Shown: positions 9,267 through 17,602, numbered from the stretch's first letter. The stretch: DNA of 64,000 bases from Paraburkholderia unamae (GCF_003268775.1 NZ_QLSU01000017.1:108824-172823); one strand, 5' to 3'. Translations and numbers: made by a program. Notes: a model not told the origin generated them from the sequence alone.

Positions 9267-9416
9267 ATGAACATTCACGTCGCCATCGGGCCGCTCGTCG
9301 CGCTCATCGCAGGCATTCTGATTCTCGCCGTGCCGCGCCTGCTCAACTACATCGTCGCGCTGTACCTCATCATCATCGGGATCATCGGCCTGTTCGGCGT
9401 CGGCGGCCATCTCTGA
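9267..9416 (+). CDS. DUF3096-like tiny membrane protein
   Basis: 49 residues, starting MNIHVAIGPLVALIAG. It is almost wholly hydrophobic, with two short membrane segments around a central Pro-Arg-Leu-Asn-Tyr turn (about residues 22-27), ending in GIIGLFGVGGHL. This matches the pattern of DUF3096 proteins, which are small membrane proteins of unknown function. GGAG lies about 5-6 bases before the ATG. It sits 217 bases from the divergent lactonase gene and 153 bases before the GH15 gene, so it may be the first gene of a short unit. The translation gives clean hydrophobic periodicity, which supports a real gene. Confidence 0.8.
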   Translation: MNIHVAIGPLVALIAGILILAVPRLLNYIVALYLIIIGIIGLFGVGGHL

Positions 9417-9569
9417 TGTTTGTTGACGTCTGCGCAGCAAGTATTTGCGCGTGTTGCCGCGCAAAACGCGTTGCGCGGCCCCCCTCGCTGCCACTACTCT
9501 TGTGCGTGCATGCCGCGAAACTGCGGCAAGCGGCTTACGCTACCGAGCAACGCTGTCATTCTGCTTACC

Positions 9570-11432
9570 ATGCCCGCACCCATTGAAGACTATGCATTGA
9601 TCGGCGACGGCCACACGGCCGCGCTCGTGTCCCGCGCCGGCTCCATCGACTGGCTCTGCTGGCCGCGCTTCGACTCCGGCGCGTGCTTCGCCGCCCTCCT
9701 CGGCACCGAAGAGAACGGCCGCTGGCTCATCGCCCCCGCACAGCCCGAGGACGGCACGCCCGTCGAGATCAAGACCACGCGCCGTTATCGCGGCGAAACG
9801 CTGATCCTCGAAACCGATTTCGAAACGCCGGACGGCGCGGTCACGCTCATCGACTTCATGCCGCCAGGCAATGGCTGGTCGGAGCTCGTGCGCCTCGTCG
9901 TCGGGCGGCGCGGCACCTTGCGCATGGAGAGCCGGCTCGTGCTGCGCTTCGACTACGGCTTCTCGGTGCCCTGGGTGAGCCGCCTCACCTACGAAAGCGG
10001 CATCAAGGCCACGGTTGGCCCCGACACGGTCGTGCTGCGCACGCCCGTCGATCTCCAGGGCGAGAACATGCACACGGTCGCGCAGTTCGACGTCAAGGAA
10101 GGCGAACGCGTGCCGTTTTCGCTCTCCTACGCGGCCTCGCATCTGCGCCTGCCGCCGCCGCGCGACCCGTTTACGGCGCTCGCGCGCACCGAGAATTTCT
10201 GGACCGAGTGGTCCTCGCGCAGCACGGTGGAAGGCCGCTGGGCCGAGCCGATCCGCCGCTCGCTCATCACGCTCAAGGCGCTCGCCTACGAGCCCACGGG
10301 CGGCATCGTCGCCGCGCCCACCACGTCGCTGCCCGAGCAACTGGGCGGCACGCGCAACTGGGACTACCGCTACTGCTGGCTGCGCGACGCCACCATCACG
10401 CTGCTCGCGATGATGCGCGGCGGCTACTACGACGAAGCGCGCGCCTGGCGCGCGTGGCTCGGCCGTGTGATGGCGGGCTCGCCCTCGCAGTTGCAGATCA
10501 TGTACGGCATCGCGGGCGAGCGCCGCCTGCCCGAGTTCGAACTCGACTGGCTGCCCGGCTACGAAGGCGCGAAGCCCGTGCGCGTGGGCAACAACGCGGT
10601 CGGCCAGCTCCAGCTCGACGTGTATGGCGAAGTGATGAACGCCCTGCACCTGGCGCGCGTGGGCGGCCTGCAAGCCGACGACACCGCATGGTCGATCCAG
10701 TGCGCGATGCTCGAGCACCTTGAGACGATCTGGACCAAGCCCGACGAGGGCATCTGGGAAACGCGCGGCGGCCGCCAGAACTTCACGTTCTCGAAGGTCA
10801 TGGCGTGGGTCGCGTTCGACCGCGCGGTGAAATCGGCGGAAAAGTTCGAACTGCCGGGGCCGATCGACCACTGGCGCGAATTGCGCGACACGATCCACGC
10901 CACCATCTGCGAGCGCAGCTTCAACAAGGAGATGAACTCCTTCACGCAGATCTACGGCGGCACCGACCTCGACGCGAGCCTGCTGCTCATGCCGCTGGTG
11001 GGCTTCCTGCCCGCGGCGGACCCGCGCATCGCGGGCACGGTGGCGGCGATCGAGCGCGACCTCATGTGTGAAGGTTTTGTGATGCGCTACCGCACCACCG
11101 ATTTCAACGACGGTCTGCCCCCCGGCGAAGGTACCTTCCTTGCGTGCAGTTTCTGGATGGTCGACAACCTCGCGCTACAGGGCCGCATGGACGACGCGCG
11201 ACGCATGTACGAGCGCCTGCTCTCGCTCGCCAACGACGTGGGGCTGCTCGCCGAGGAATATGACCCCATCGCGGGCCGGCTGGTGGGCAATTTCCCGCAG
11301 GCGTTCTCGCACGTGGCGCTCGTGCACACGGGTCTGAATCTGATGCGGCACGAACAGGAAATGGCGAAGGCAACGGGGCACCCGGTAGCCAACGGCGCGT
11401 CGGCCGAGCCGGCTGTTGCATCCGCATCGTAA
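9570..11432 (+). CDS. Glycoside hydrolase family 15 (glucoamylase/trehalase-like)
   Basis: 620 residues from MPAPIEDYALIGDG, the usual start of the bacterial GH15 group. An N-terminal beta-sandwich (to about residue 230) is followed by an (alpha/alpha)6 barrel. Recognisable blocks are GTRNWDYRYCWLRDAT, which holds one catalytic acid region, and GLLAEEYDP with GNFPQAFSH near the C-terminus. GH15 enzymes cleave alpha-glucosidic bonds with inversion. This subgroup includes mycobacterial-type trehalases as well as glucoamylase-like proteins, so the substrate (trehalose, maltodextrin or another glucoside) cannot be fixed here. There is no signal peptide, so it is cytosolic. No ribosome-binding site precedes the ATG; earlier in-frame starts would add a non-conserved tail. 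otsA is 50 kb away. Confidence 0.88.
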   Translation: MPAPIEDYALIGDGHTAALVSRAGSIDWLCWPRFDSGACFAALLGTEENGRWLIAPAQPEDGTPVEIKTTRRYRGETLILETDFETPDGAVTLIDFMPPGNGWSELVRLVVGRRGTLRMESRLVLRFDYGFSVPWVSRLTYESGIKATVGPDTVVLRTPVDLQGENMHTVAQFDVKEGERVPFSLSYAASHLRLPPPRDPFTALARTENFWTEWSSRSTVEGRWAEPIRRSLITLKALAYEPTGGIVAAPTTSLPEQLGGTRNWDYRYCWLRDATITLLAMMRGGYYDEARAWRAWLGRVMAGSPSQLQIMYGIAGERRLPEFELDWLPGYEGAKPVRVGNNAVGQLQLDVYGEVMNALHLARVGGLQADDTAWSIQCAMLEHLETIWTKPDEGIWETRGGRQNFTFSKVMAWVAFDRAVKSAEKFELPGPIDHWRELRDTIHATICERSFNKEMNSFTQIYGGTDLDASLLLMPLVGFLPAADPRIAGTVAAIERDLMCEGFVMRYRTTDFNDGLPPGEGTFLACSFWMVDNLALQGRMDDARRMYERLLSLANDVGLLAEEYDPIAGRLVGNFPQAFSHVALVHTGLNLMRHEQEMAKATGHPVANGASAEPAVASAS

Positions 11433-11739
11433 TTGTTCGAAACCGCCTGGACGTTTTCGCGAGCTGCGGTACACTAGGCATGTTGCGTTGCACAACGACC
11501 GGGTGGAAAGGACCGCCCGCGCCGCCTAGCGGCGCTTTCATGCGCGTGCCGCCTTGCAGCGCGCCGGCAGCCACGAGCCGCCGGACGCCTGCTCAGCAGC
11601 TCGCGCTAAAGCCCCCGTGGCGGCGGCCGATAAACAAGCTGATTGACTGACCGACCAACCTTGCCGGCCCGCATCTGCTCCGCGCCTCATCCGCGCGCGA
11701 CCCGGGTGCGAACCGCCCCATGAAGATGCCGGAGCGCCC
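11433..11739. other. Intergenic region upstream of phaZ
   Basis: 307 bases without a gene. It contains a sigma-70-like promoter (11448-11475), followed by a TGC-rich stretch with GTTGCGTTGCACAAC at about 11481-11495. The remainder is GC-rich leader up to the phaZ start. TGC-rich sequences are bound by PHA regulators of the PhaR type in some bacteria, so a regulatory role is possible but unproven. Confidence 0.5.
11448..11475 (+). promoter_or_regulatory. Candidate sigma-70 promoter for phaZ
   Basis: TGGACG at 11448-11453 and TACACT at 11470-11475 are separated by 16 bases; each matches four of six consensus positions. It lies about 265 bases upstream of the phaZ start, leaving a long leader. 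Confidence 0.5.
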
Positions 11740-13047
11740 ATGCTCTACCAAATCCGTGAATTCCAGCGCGCGTTGCTGAGCCCGCTGACCGCCTGGGCCC
11801 AGGCCGCCTCGAAATCGTTCTCGAATCCGTCGAGCCCGTTTTCGCTCGTGCCGGGCGCCACGCGCCTCGCCGCAGGTTATGAACTGCTGTATCGCCTCGG
11901 CAAGGACTACGAAAAGCCCGAGTTCAACATCCGCCAGATCGTGAAGGACGGCTTCAACATTCCGATCGTCGAGCAGACCATCGTCGAAAAGCCGTTCTGC
12001 CGCCTGCTGCGCTTCAAGCGCTACGCCGACGACACCGGCGCCGTGGCCGCGCTCAAGGACGAGCCCGCCGTGCTGGTGTGCGCGCCGCTTTCCGGCCACC
12101 ACTCCACGCTCCTGCGCGACACCGTGCGCACGCTGCTGCAAGACCACAAGGTGTACATCACCGACTGGATCGACGCGCGCATGGTGCCGCTCGAAGCCGG
12201 TGCGTTCCACCTCGACGACTACGTTGCGTACATCCAGGAATTCATCCGCCATATCGGCGCGAAGAACCTGCACGTGCTCTCCGTTTGCCAGCCCACGGTG
12301 CCCGTGCTCGCGGCCATCTCGCTCCTCGCGAGCCGCGGCGAGGACACCCCGCTCACGATGACGATGATGGGCGGCCCGATCGACGCGCGCCGCAGCCCCA
12401 CCGCCGTCAACTCGCTCGCCACCGAGCACTCGCTCGACTGGTTTGCGAACAACGTGATCCACACGGTGCCGGCCAACTATCCGGGCGAAGGACGCGAGGT
12501 GTATCCGGGCTTCCTCCAGCACGCGGGTTTCGTCGCGATGAATCCGGGCCGCCACACCACGGCGCACTGGGACTTCTACAAGAGCCTGCTGCGCGGCGAC
12601 GAAGAGGACGCCGAAGCACATCGCCAGTTCTACGATGAATACAACGCGGTGCTCGACATGGCCGCCGAGTACTACCTGGAAACCATTCGCACCGTATTCC
12701 AGGACTTCAGCCTCGCGGAAGGCACGTGGGACGTGGCCGGCGAGCGCGTGCGCCCGCAGGACATTCGCGACACGGCGCTGTTCACGATCGAAGGCGAGCT
12801 CGACGACATTTCCGGCTCCGGTCAGACGCGCGCCGCGCACGATCTGTGCACGGGCATTCCCGAGGCCGACAAGCATCACCTGACCGCGGAAAAGTGCGGC
12901 CACTACGGCATTTTCTCGGGCCGCCGCTGGCGCACGATCATCTACCCGCAACTGCGCGACTTCATCCGCCAGCATGAGCAGGCCGCCGGCCACGCGGGCA
13001 AGCAGCCTTCCGCACGCGGGCGCTCGGCCGAGGGCGCGGTCGCCTGA
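11740..13047 (+). CDS. phaZ: Intracellular poly(3-hydroxybutyrate) depolymerase
   Basis: 435 residues, matching the PhaZa1-type intracellular depolymerase that mobilises stored PHB granules to hydroxybutyrate oligomers. The alpha/beta-hydrolase nucleophile is a cysteine in SVCQPT (Cys183) instead of the usual serine lipase box, which is characteristic of this family. Downstream are Asp- and His-bearing blocks, including FTIEGELDDISGSGQT and EKCGHYGIFSGRRW. There is no signal peptide, which fits a granule-associated cytoplasmic enzyme. Length is as expected, with a short Ala/Gly-rich tail. The gene stands alone, with a candidate promoter upstream and a strong hairpin downstream. The divergent TetR gene beyond it has no obvious operator at phaZ. 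Confidence 0.95.
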   Translation: MLYQIREFQRALLSPLTAWAQAASKSFSNPSSPFSLVPGATRLAAGYELLYRLGKDYEKPEFNIRQIVKDGFNIPIVEQTIVEKPFCRLLRFKRYADDTGAVAALKDEPAVLVCAPLSGHHSTLLRDTVRTLLQDHKVYITDWIDARMVPLEAGAFHLDDYVAYIQEFIRHIGAKNLHVLSVCQPTVPVLAAISLLASRGEDTPLTMTMMGGPIDARRSPTAVNSLATEHSLDWFANNVIHTVPANYPGEGREVYPGFLQHAGFVAMNPGRHTTAHWDFYKSLLRGDEEDAEAHRQFYDEYNAVLDMAAEYYLETIRTVFQDFSLAEGTWDVAGERVRPQDIRDTALFTIEGELDDISGSGQTRAAHDLCTGIPEADKHHLTAEKCGHYGIFSGRRWRTIIYPQLRDFIRQHEQAAGHAGKQPSARGRSAEGAVA

Positions 13048-13079
13048 CGCCGCACGCAAGATACGCAGCAACACCGCAC

Positions 13080-13105
13080 AACGCGCCGTCCCAGGACGGC
13101 GCGTT
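13080..13105 (+). terminator. Hairpin terminator after phaZ
   Basis: An 11-bp perfect stem, AACGCGCCGTC / GACGGCGCGTT, closes a CCAG loop and is followed by GCATTTG. It sits in the short gap before the converging TetR gene. The T-tract is weak, so it may work for both strands. Confidence 0.75.
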
Positions 13106-13146
13106 GCATTTGTGCGCTTGAAATACGCTCGCGCGTCAGTCGGGCA

Positions 13147-13779
13147 TCACTTGCGCATCAGATACGCAAGCAGCATTTCCGTATTGAGCTGGATGATTTC
13201 CGCGCGCTCGGCCGTCGTACTGAAGTCGCGCCCGAGCGTGGCGTTGAGCGTGTAGCGGTTCGACACGATGTAGTAGCCCATGCCCGAGAGCGTCACATAA
13301 AGCCGCAACGGATCGATGCTCGGGCGGAACAGTCCGGCGGACTCGCCGCGCGTGAGAATCGAGCCGAGTGTTGCCACGATCGGCGAGATCATCTCGCGAA
13401 TTCGTGTGGACTTCTGCATATATCGCGCCTCGTGCAGATTCTCGTTATTCACGAGCCTCAGCAACTCGGGGTTGTCGCGGTAATAGTCCCAGACGAAATG
13501 CGCGAGCCGCGTGATCGCCTCGACCGGTGCGAGCCCGGCGAGATCGAGCGCGCGCTCCGCTTCGTTGAGCGCGCCGAAGGCGTGCTCGAGCACGGCAGTG
13601 AACAGTTGCTCCTTGCTGCCGAAGTAGTAATAGAGCATGCGCTCATTGGTTTCCGCGCGCCGCGCGATCTGGTCGACGCGTGCGCCGAACAGGCCGCCAT
13701 TGGCGAATTCCTCCGCCGCGGCAAGCAGGATGCGACGACGTGTGCCTTCAGGATCTCTTTTGATTTTTGGCTGATTCAT
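13147..13779 (-). CDS. TetR/AcrR-family transcriptional regulator
   Basis: 210 residues. The N-terminal helix-turn-helix spans about residues 14-60: TRRRILLAAAEEFANGG, then IARRAETNERMLYYYFGSKEQLF, the typical recognition helix and following block. The remainder is an all-helical ligand-binding and dimerisation domain of about 140 residues with no motif that names the ligand. TetR proteins usually repress a neighbouring or divergent gene until they bind a small molecule. The nearest candidate is the rsxB-nth unit across a 428-base gap, but target and effector are unknown. The start is the ATG at 13779 that begins MNQPKIKRDPEGTRR. Confidence 0.9.
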   Translation of the reverse strand: MNQPKIKRDPEGTRRRILLAAAEEFANGGLFGARVDQIARRAETNERMLYYYFGSKEQLFTAVLEHAFGALNEAERALDLAGLAPVEAITRLAHFVWDYYRDNPELLRLVNNENLHEARYMQKSTRIREMISPIVATLGSILTRGESAGLFRPSIDPLRLYVTLSGMGYYIVSNRYTLNATLGRDFSTTAERAEIIQLNTEMLLAYLMRK

Positions 13780-14207
13780 GGTGGCAGGATCTCGGTAAGC
13801 CGCGTTGTCCGGTTCACGCTGCCGGGCGATACCGCACCGGGCCTCTCCTCGCCCTGGTATCGACAGCGTTGTGCGGGGCGCGCCAGGTTAATGGACAGAC
13901 ACCCTCCGACCTACGGTCTTGCGATCATTCTTGTTTGATGTCATTCGATGACGACATCGTTCTTCCCCTGTTGCTTATCGCGAGGCGCTTCGCCTGCCGT
14001 GCGTGACGTGTACTGCGTTACGTCTATGGATTCCCCCTGGATTGCCAGGCGCTTTCGCATTAAGCGCTTTGATTATGGCACATGGCCCGCCGATGGCAAT
14101 GCGGGAAATCGGCGATAATGCAGGCTTTGGCGCTGTGCGTGCGCGCCCTGCCAGACCATGTGCGCGCATGGTCGCGCCGCCGCCCGGCCCGCCCAGAAGT
14201 TGCGACC
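13780..14207. other. Intergenic region between the TetR gene and rsxB
   Basis: 428 bases without a gene, and less GC-rich than its surroundings. It holds an inverted repeat, GATGTC-N10-GACATC, at 13937-13958, with a nested TCAT-TCG-ATGA at 13941-13951. This could be an operator for the divergent TetR protein. A GATAAT -10-like element lies at 14114-14119, about 90 bases before the rsxB GTG. No conserved RNA structure was recognised. Confidence 0.45.
13937..13958. promoter_or_regulatory. Inverted repeat, possible TetR operator
   Basis: GATGTC and GACATC flank a 10-base spacer, with an inner TCAT/ATGA dyad. It is about 158 bases upstream of the TetR gene. The assignment rests only on symmetry and position. 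Confidence 0.35.
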
Positions 14208-15044
14208 GTGAACGATTCCAGAACACTCGCAGATCGCATCGAAGATCTGCTGCCCCAGACACAATGCACGAAGTGCGGCTACGACGCCTGCCGGCCCTAT
14301 GCCGAAGCCGTCGCCTCCGGCGCCGCCAACTACAACCAGTGCCCGCCCGGCGGTGCTGAGGGGGTTGCGCGCCTCGCGCAACTGCTCGGCAAACCCGTCA
14401 TCGCGATCAATCCCGACAACGGTATCGAGCGAGCGCGCCCGGTCGCCTTCATCGACGAACAGTTGTGCATCGGCTGCACGCTGTGCATGCAGGCCTGCCC
14501 GGTCGACGCGATCGTCGGTGCACCGAAGCAGATGCACACCATCGTCAAGGATCAATGCACGGGCTGCGATCTGTGTGTCGCGCCTTGCCCCGTCGATTGC
14601 ATAGCAATGATTCCCGTTACGGGTGAAGCCACGGGTTGGGACGCATGGACCCAGCAGCAGGCTGACGAAGCACGCGTGCGCCATGACCGCCGGCTCGCGC
14701 GCCAAACCGCCGAGCGCAATGCAGCGGAAGCACGCGCGGCCGCGCGCCGCGCCGCTGCGAGCGCGCAGGCGGAGGCGCCTACCGACACGGCCATGGCAGC
14801 ACCTGCCGCGCAACCGGCAAGCCCCGCCGCGGACGACGCCGAAGCGAAGAAGAAAGCGATCATCCAGGCGGCGCTCGAACGCGCGCGCCGCAAGAAGGCC
14901 GAACTCGCCGAGCGCGGCGAAGGCCCGCGCAATACGGATCACGTGAGCGCCGACGTGCAGGCGCAGATCGACGCGGCCGAGGCGCGACGCAAGCGCATCG
15001 GTATCGACACGAACACTTCGGACGACGACGAATCCGCGCCCTAA
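14208..15044 (+). CDS. rsxB: RsxB/RnfB-like iron-sulfur protein, soluble form
   Basis: 278 residues from a GTG. A 4Fe-4S domain with Cys20, Cys23, Cys28 and Cys45 (QCTKCGYDACRPYAEA) is followed by two ferredoxin motifs, CIGCTLCMQACPVD (Cys87/90/93/97) and CTGCDLCVAPCPVD (Cys117/120/123/127). These are the RsxB/RnfB cluster sites of the electron-transport complex that in E. coli keeps SoxR reduced. The N-terminal membrane helix of true RsxB is absent and no other rsx genes are present, so this is an orphan ferredoxin whose partner is unknown. The C-terminal ~130 residues are an Ala/Lys/Glu-rich coiled-coil-like tail. A GATAAT -10-like element at 14114-14119 overlaps the upstream ATG at 14118, which favours the GTG start. 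The gene precedes nth by 12 bases, the same order as at the end of the E. coli rsx operon. Confidence 0.88.
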   Translation: MNDSRTLADRIEDLLPQTQCTKCGYDACRPYAEAVASGAANYNQCPPGGAEGVARLAQLLGKPVIAINPDNGIERARPVAFIDEQLCIGCTLCMQACPVDAIVGAPKQMHTIVKDQCTGCDLCVAPCPVDCIAMIPVTGEATGWDAWTQQQADEARVRHDRRLARQTAERNAAEARAAARRAAASAQAEAPTDTAMAAPAAQPASPAADDAEAKKKAIIQAALERARRKKAELAERGEGPRNTDHVSADVQAQIDAAEARRKRIGIDTNTSDDDESAP

Positions 15045-15056
15045 CGCACAACGAGC

Positions 15057-15701
15057 ATGAACGCCACCAAGCGCCGCGCCATCTACGAAACGCTGCAAAG
15101 CCTCAATCCGCATCCCACCACCGAGCTGGAGTTCAGCACGCCGTTCGAACTCCTGATTGCCGTGATGCTCTCCGCGCAGGCCACCGACGTTTCGGTGAAC
15201 AAGGCCATGCGCAAGATGTTTCCCGTCGCCAACACGCCGGAAACGGTGCTTGCGCTCGGCGAGGAAGGCGTGGCCGATTACATCAAGACGATCGGCCTCT
15301 ATCGCACGAAAGCGAAGAACGTCATCGCGACCTGCCGCATTCTCATCGAGCAATACGCGGGGGAAGTGCCGCAAACGCGCGAGGCGCTGGAAGGACTGCC
15401 AGGGGTTGGGCGCAAGACCGCGAACGTCGTGCTCAACACGGCGTTCGGCCAGCCGACCATCGCCGTCGACACGCATATCTTTCGGGTTGCGAATCGAACC
15501 GGCCTCGCACCCGGCAAGGACGTGCGCGCCGTGGAAGCCGCGCTCGAAAAATTCACGCCGCCCGAGTTTCGCCAGGACGCGCATCACTGGCTCATTCTGC
15601 ACGGCCGCTATGTGTGCAAGGCGCGCCGCCCCGAATGCTGGCATTGCGTGATCGAGCCGCTGTGCGAATTCAAACCGAAAACGCCGCCGCCGGAGCTCTG
15701 A
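15057..15701 (+). CDS. nth: Endonuclease III, DNA glycosylase/AP lyase
   Basis: 214 residues. The enzyme removes oxidised pyrimidines and cuts the abasic site in base-excision repair. All key features are in place: the helix-hairpin-helix LPGVGRKTANVV with catalytic Lys120, catalytic Asp138 in AVDTHIFR, and the C-terminal 4Fe-4S ligands Cys187, Cys194, Cys197 and Cys203. These are the same numbers as in E. coli Nth. It lies 12 bases after rsxB and is probably co-transcribed with it. Length is normal. The start at 15057 is the first ATG after the rsxB stop and begins MNATKRRAIYETL. Confidence 0.97.
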   Translation: MNATKRRAIYETLQSLNPHPTTELEFSTPFELLIAVMLSAQATDVSVNKAMRKMFPVANTPETVLALGEEGVADYIKTIGLYRTKAKNVIATCRILIEQYAGEVPQTREALEGLPGVGRKTANVVLNTAFGQPTIAVDTHIFRVANRTGLAPGKDVRAVEAALEKFTPPEFRQDAHHWLILHGRYVCKARRPECWHCVIEPLCEFKPKTPPPEL

Positions 15702-15794
15702 GCGAGCGTGCGCCCGCGGGCGTAAAATGACCGCTTCAGGCGTCGCATCAGCGATGCCGCGCGAATTCCGCCTCACCGATACACACGACCCACG

Positions 15795-16229
15795 ATGTTC
15801 AATCCCAGCCGCGACGAAGTCCGCCGCTTTTTTACCGAGACCTGGCGCAAGCAGCGCGCGGGCGAAATCCTCACGCCGCTGGAGGCGATCGCCGCCGACT
15901 GGATCGTCGAGCACCCGGAGTATCACGCCGAGCTCGCCGACGCCGAAGCGGCCGCCGCGCAGGACTACTCCCCCGAGCGCGGCCAGAGCAATCCCTTCCT
16001 GCATCTGTCGATGCATCTCGCGATCAGCGAGCAGCTCTCGATCGACCAGCCGCCCGGCATTCGCGCCGCGCATGACAGGCTCGCCGCGCGCATGGGCTCC
16101 ACGCACGACGCACAGCACGCGATCATGGAGTGCCTGGGCGAAACGATCTGGGAAGCGCAGCGCACCAACACGCCGCCGGACACCGACGCCTATCTCGCCC
16201 GCATCGAGCGCCGCGCCACGCGCGACTGA
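15795..16229 (+). CDS. DUF1841 family protein
   Basis: 144 residues, beginning MFNPSRDEVRRFF. It is rich in charged and aromatic residues, with a conserved-looking block NPFLHLSMHLAISEQLSIDQPPG at about residues 65-87 and a later HDAQHAIMECLGE. This is the pattern of DUF1841, a betaproteobacterial family of unknown function. No signal peptide or membrane segment is seen, so it is probably cytosolic. It follows nth by 93 bases and is likely part of the rsxB-nth transcript. It is followed by a CTTCGGG repeat and a strong terminator that acts mainly for the converging cytochrome operon. Confidence 0.85.
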   Translation: MFNPSRDEVRRFFTETWRKQRAGEILTPLEAIAADWIVEHPEYHAELADAEAAAAQDYSPERGQSNPFLHLSMHLAISEQLSIDQPPGIRAAHDRLAARMGSTHDAQHAIMECLGETIWEAQRTNTPPDTDAYLARIERRATRD

Positions 16230-16230
16230 A

Positions 16231-16259
16231 GCCCGGCTTCGGGCTTCGGGCTTCGGGCC
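16231..16259. repeat. CTTCGGG heptamer repeat
   Basis: Three perfect head-to-tail copies of CTTCGGG lie at 16237-16243, 16244-16250 and 16251-16257, flanked by GCCCGG and GGCC. They fall just after the DUF1841 stop and can fold with the flanks into small hairpins. It may contribute to termination of the rightward transcript. Confidence 0.7.
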
Positions 16260-16273
16260 TTGATACGCAGGTC

Positions 16274-16325
16274 AAAAAAACACCCCGCGCAACCTCGTCG
16301 AAAACGAGGCCCGCGCGGGGTGTTT
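16274..16325 (-). terminator. Strong terminator for the cytochrome operon
   Basis: A 13-bp outer stem, AAACACCCCGCGC / GCGCGGGGTGTTT, encloses an inner 6-bp stem CCTCGT / ACGAGG. Read on the minus strand it is followed by seven T residues. It lies 40 bases beyond the stop of the downstream cytochrome gene. It could also slow the converging DUF1841 transcript, but with a poor T-tract. Confidence 0.92.
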
Positions 16326-16364
16326 CGCATGATGCGGCGCGCATGACGCGCACCGCCCTCACGC

Positions 16365-16772
16365 TCACTTCTTGTCGATCAGATCGCCCTTGAGCGATTC
16401 GATGTACGCGGCGAGATCCTTCATGTCGCTTTGCGAAAGGCTCTGCACTTGCGCCTGCATGATCGGGTTGTTGCGGCCGAGATGCGGGTTGCCGTTGCCC
16501 ATCTGGTACTGGCGCAGCGCCCAGTAGATGTAATCGGCGTGCTGGCCGGCGAGCTTCGGATATTCGGGGCTCACGGGCTTGTTCAGGCCCGGGCCGTGGC
16601 AGGCCGCGCAGTTATGGCTGTCGGCAAGCGCCTTGCCGTTGGAGGCGTCGGCCGCGTGCGCCGGATGCGCCGCGAGCGCCGCGGTCAGGGCCAGCGCCAG
16701 CACCGCGCCTGCGAGCTTGAAGGTGGAACCGGCGGACACAGACGAGGGCACAGCCGTGTAGGGCTTGTTCAT
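16365..16772 (-). CDS. Class I c-type cytochrome (distal gene of pair)
   Basis: 135 residues with a signal peptide ending near AHPAHA (about residue 40), so the mature protein is periplasmic. One haem site CAACH (Cys55, Cys58, His59) is seen, and a Met-containing NNPIM block later supplies a possible axial ligand. The fold is of the cytochrome c553/c4-half type. It carries electrons between periplasmic oxidoreductases and a terminal oxidase; the partner is unknown. GGAG lies five bases before the ATG at 16772. It follows the other cytochrome gene by 14 bases and the pair ends in a strong terminator. Two adjacent single-haem cytochromes may act like the two halves of a dihaem protein. Confidence 0.9.
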   Translation of the reverse strand: MNKPYTAVPSSVSAGSTFKLAGAVLALALTAALAAHPAHAADASNGKALADSHNCAACHGPGLNKPVSPEYPKLAGQHADYIYWALRQYQMGNGNPHLGRNNPIMQAQVQSLSQSDMKDLAAYIESLKGDLIDKK

Positions 16773-16786
16773 GGGGTCTCCGCCGG

Positions 16787-17152
16787 TTATTTGTCGGGAT
16801 TGTTCTTCGACGCGGCCGTTTGCGACGAGTAGTAGGCCGCGATGTCGGCGATATCCTGGTCGCTGAGCGAGGACGCGATCGCGTGCATCGTCGCGAAATG
16901 CCGGTCGCCCTTCTTGTACCCGTGCAGCGCGCTCATGATGTACTGCGCGTTCTGGCCGCCCAGGATGGGCACGTGATAGACCTCGGGATAAGCGGTGCGG
17001 TAGTCGGGAATACCATGACAGCCGATACACATCGCCACCTTGTCCTGACCCGCCTTCGCGTTGCCCACGATGTCCGCGTGGGCCGTGACCGCGAAGCACG
17101 CCAGCATGGTTATCGCACCGCTGATGACGTGCTTGCCGACAATTTTTTTCAT
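16787..17152 (-). CDS. Class I c-type cytochrome (proximal gene of pair)
   Basis: 121 residues, starting MKKIVGKHVISGAITML, with a signal peptide ending at AHA (about residue 26). The haem-binding motif is CIGCH (Cys42, Cys45, His46). The blocks PILGGQNAQYIMSAL and ADIAAYY resemble the cytochrome c4/c553 family, and a Met in the former region or in FATMHAIA is a likely axial ligand. It is the first gene of a two-gene operon with the cytochrome at 16365. The start at 17152 is preceded by a moderate GGA-rich site. It is divergent from the MoxR/VWA pair across a 450-base GC-rich gap, a hint rather than proof of linked roles. Confidence 0.9.
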   Translation of the reverse strand: MKKIVGKHVISGAITMLACFAVTAHADIVGNAKAGQDKVAMCIGCHGIPDYRTAYPEVYHVPILGGQNAQYIMSALHGYKKGDRHFATMHAIASSLSDQDIADIAAYYSSQTAASKNNPDK

Positions 17153-17602
17153 AGCATCCAACCTGGCTTGAGGGGATTCGAACGCCCGAACCGCAGGCCA
17201 CGGCCTGCGCCGCATTACTGCTGTTTTACTTTTGGGGTCGCCGTGCAGGCCGAAAAAAATCGGTCCGAGTATACCGCGACGCCGCGCCGGCCGTCCACCG
17301 GCCGCCCCGCGCCCAGGCGGCCTTCGGCGGCCCTGGGAGGCCCTTGCGGCGGGCCTGGCGTGGGCCCGGAGCGCACGTCTGGCGCGCCCCGCCGCCCGGT
17401 TGCGCGCGCTTTTGCGCCGCAATGTCCGGATCAACCCTGGCGCGCCGCGCGGACCTGCCGCCAGCTCACACGCGGCTGCGGCGCGGCTCCGTTGCCCCGG
17501 CAACCGTGCCCCAAAGAGCGGAGCCAACGATACGCGAGGCGCCTCCGACGCAACACCCCATCTGACTTATACTGGGATTTTTTTCCAGCGAGCGGATTCA
17601 CC
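17153..17602. other. GC-rich divergent intergenic region
   Basis: 450 bases between the divergent cytochrome and MoxR genes. The middle (about 17280-17520) is extremely GC-rich with many overlapping GGCC and GGCGGCC palindromes that can form hairpins. A TATACT -10-like element lies at 17568-17573, about 30 bases before the MoxR start, with no good -35 partner. No gene or named RNA was recognised. Confidence 0.5.

Noticed and set aside
9420..9569. Upstream extension of the GH15 gene
   Set aside because: The added 50 residues are Cys-rich and not conserved; the family starts at MPAPIEDY.
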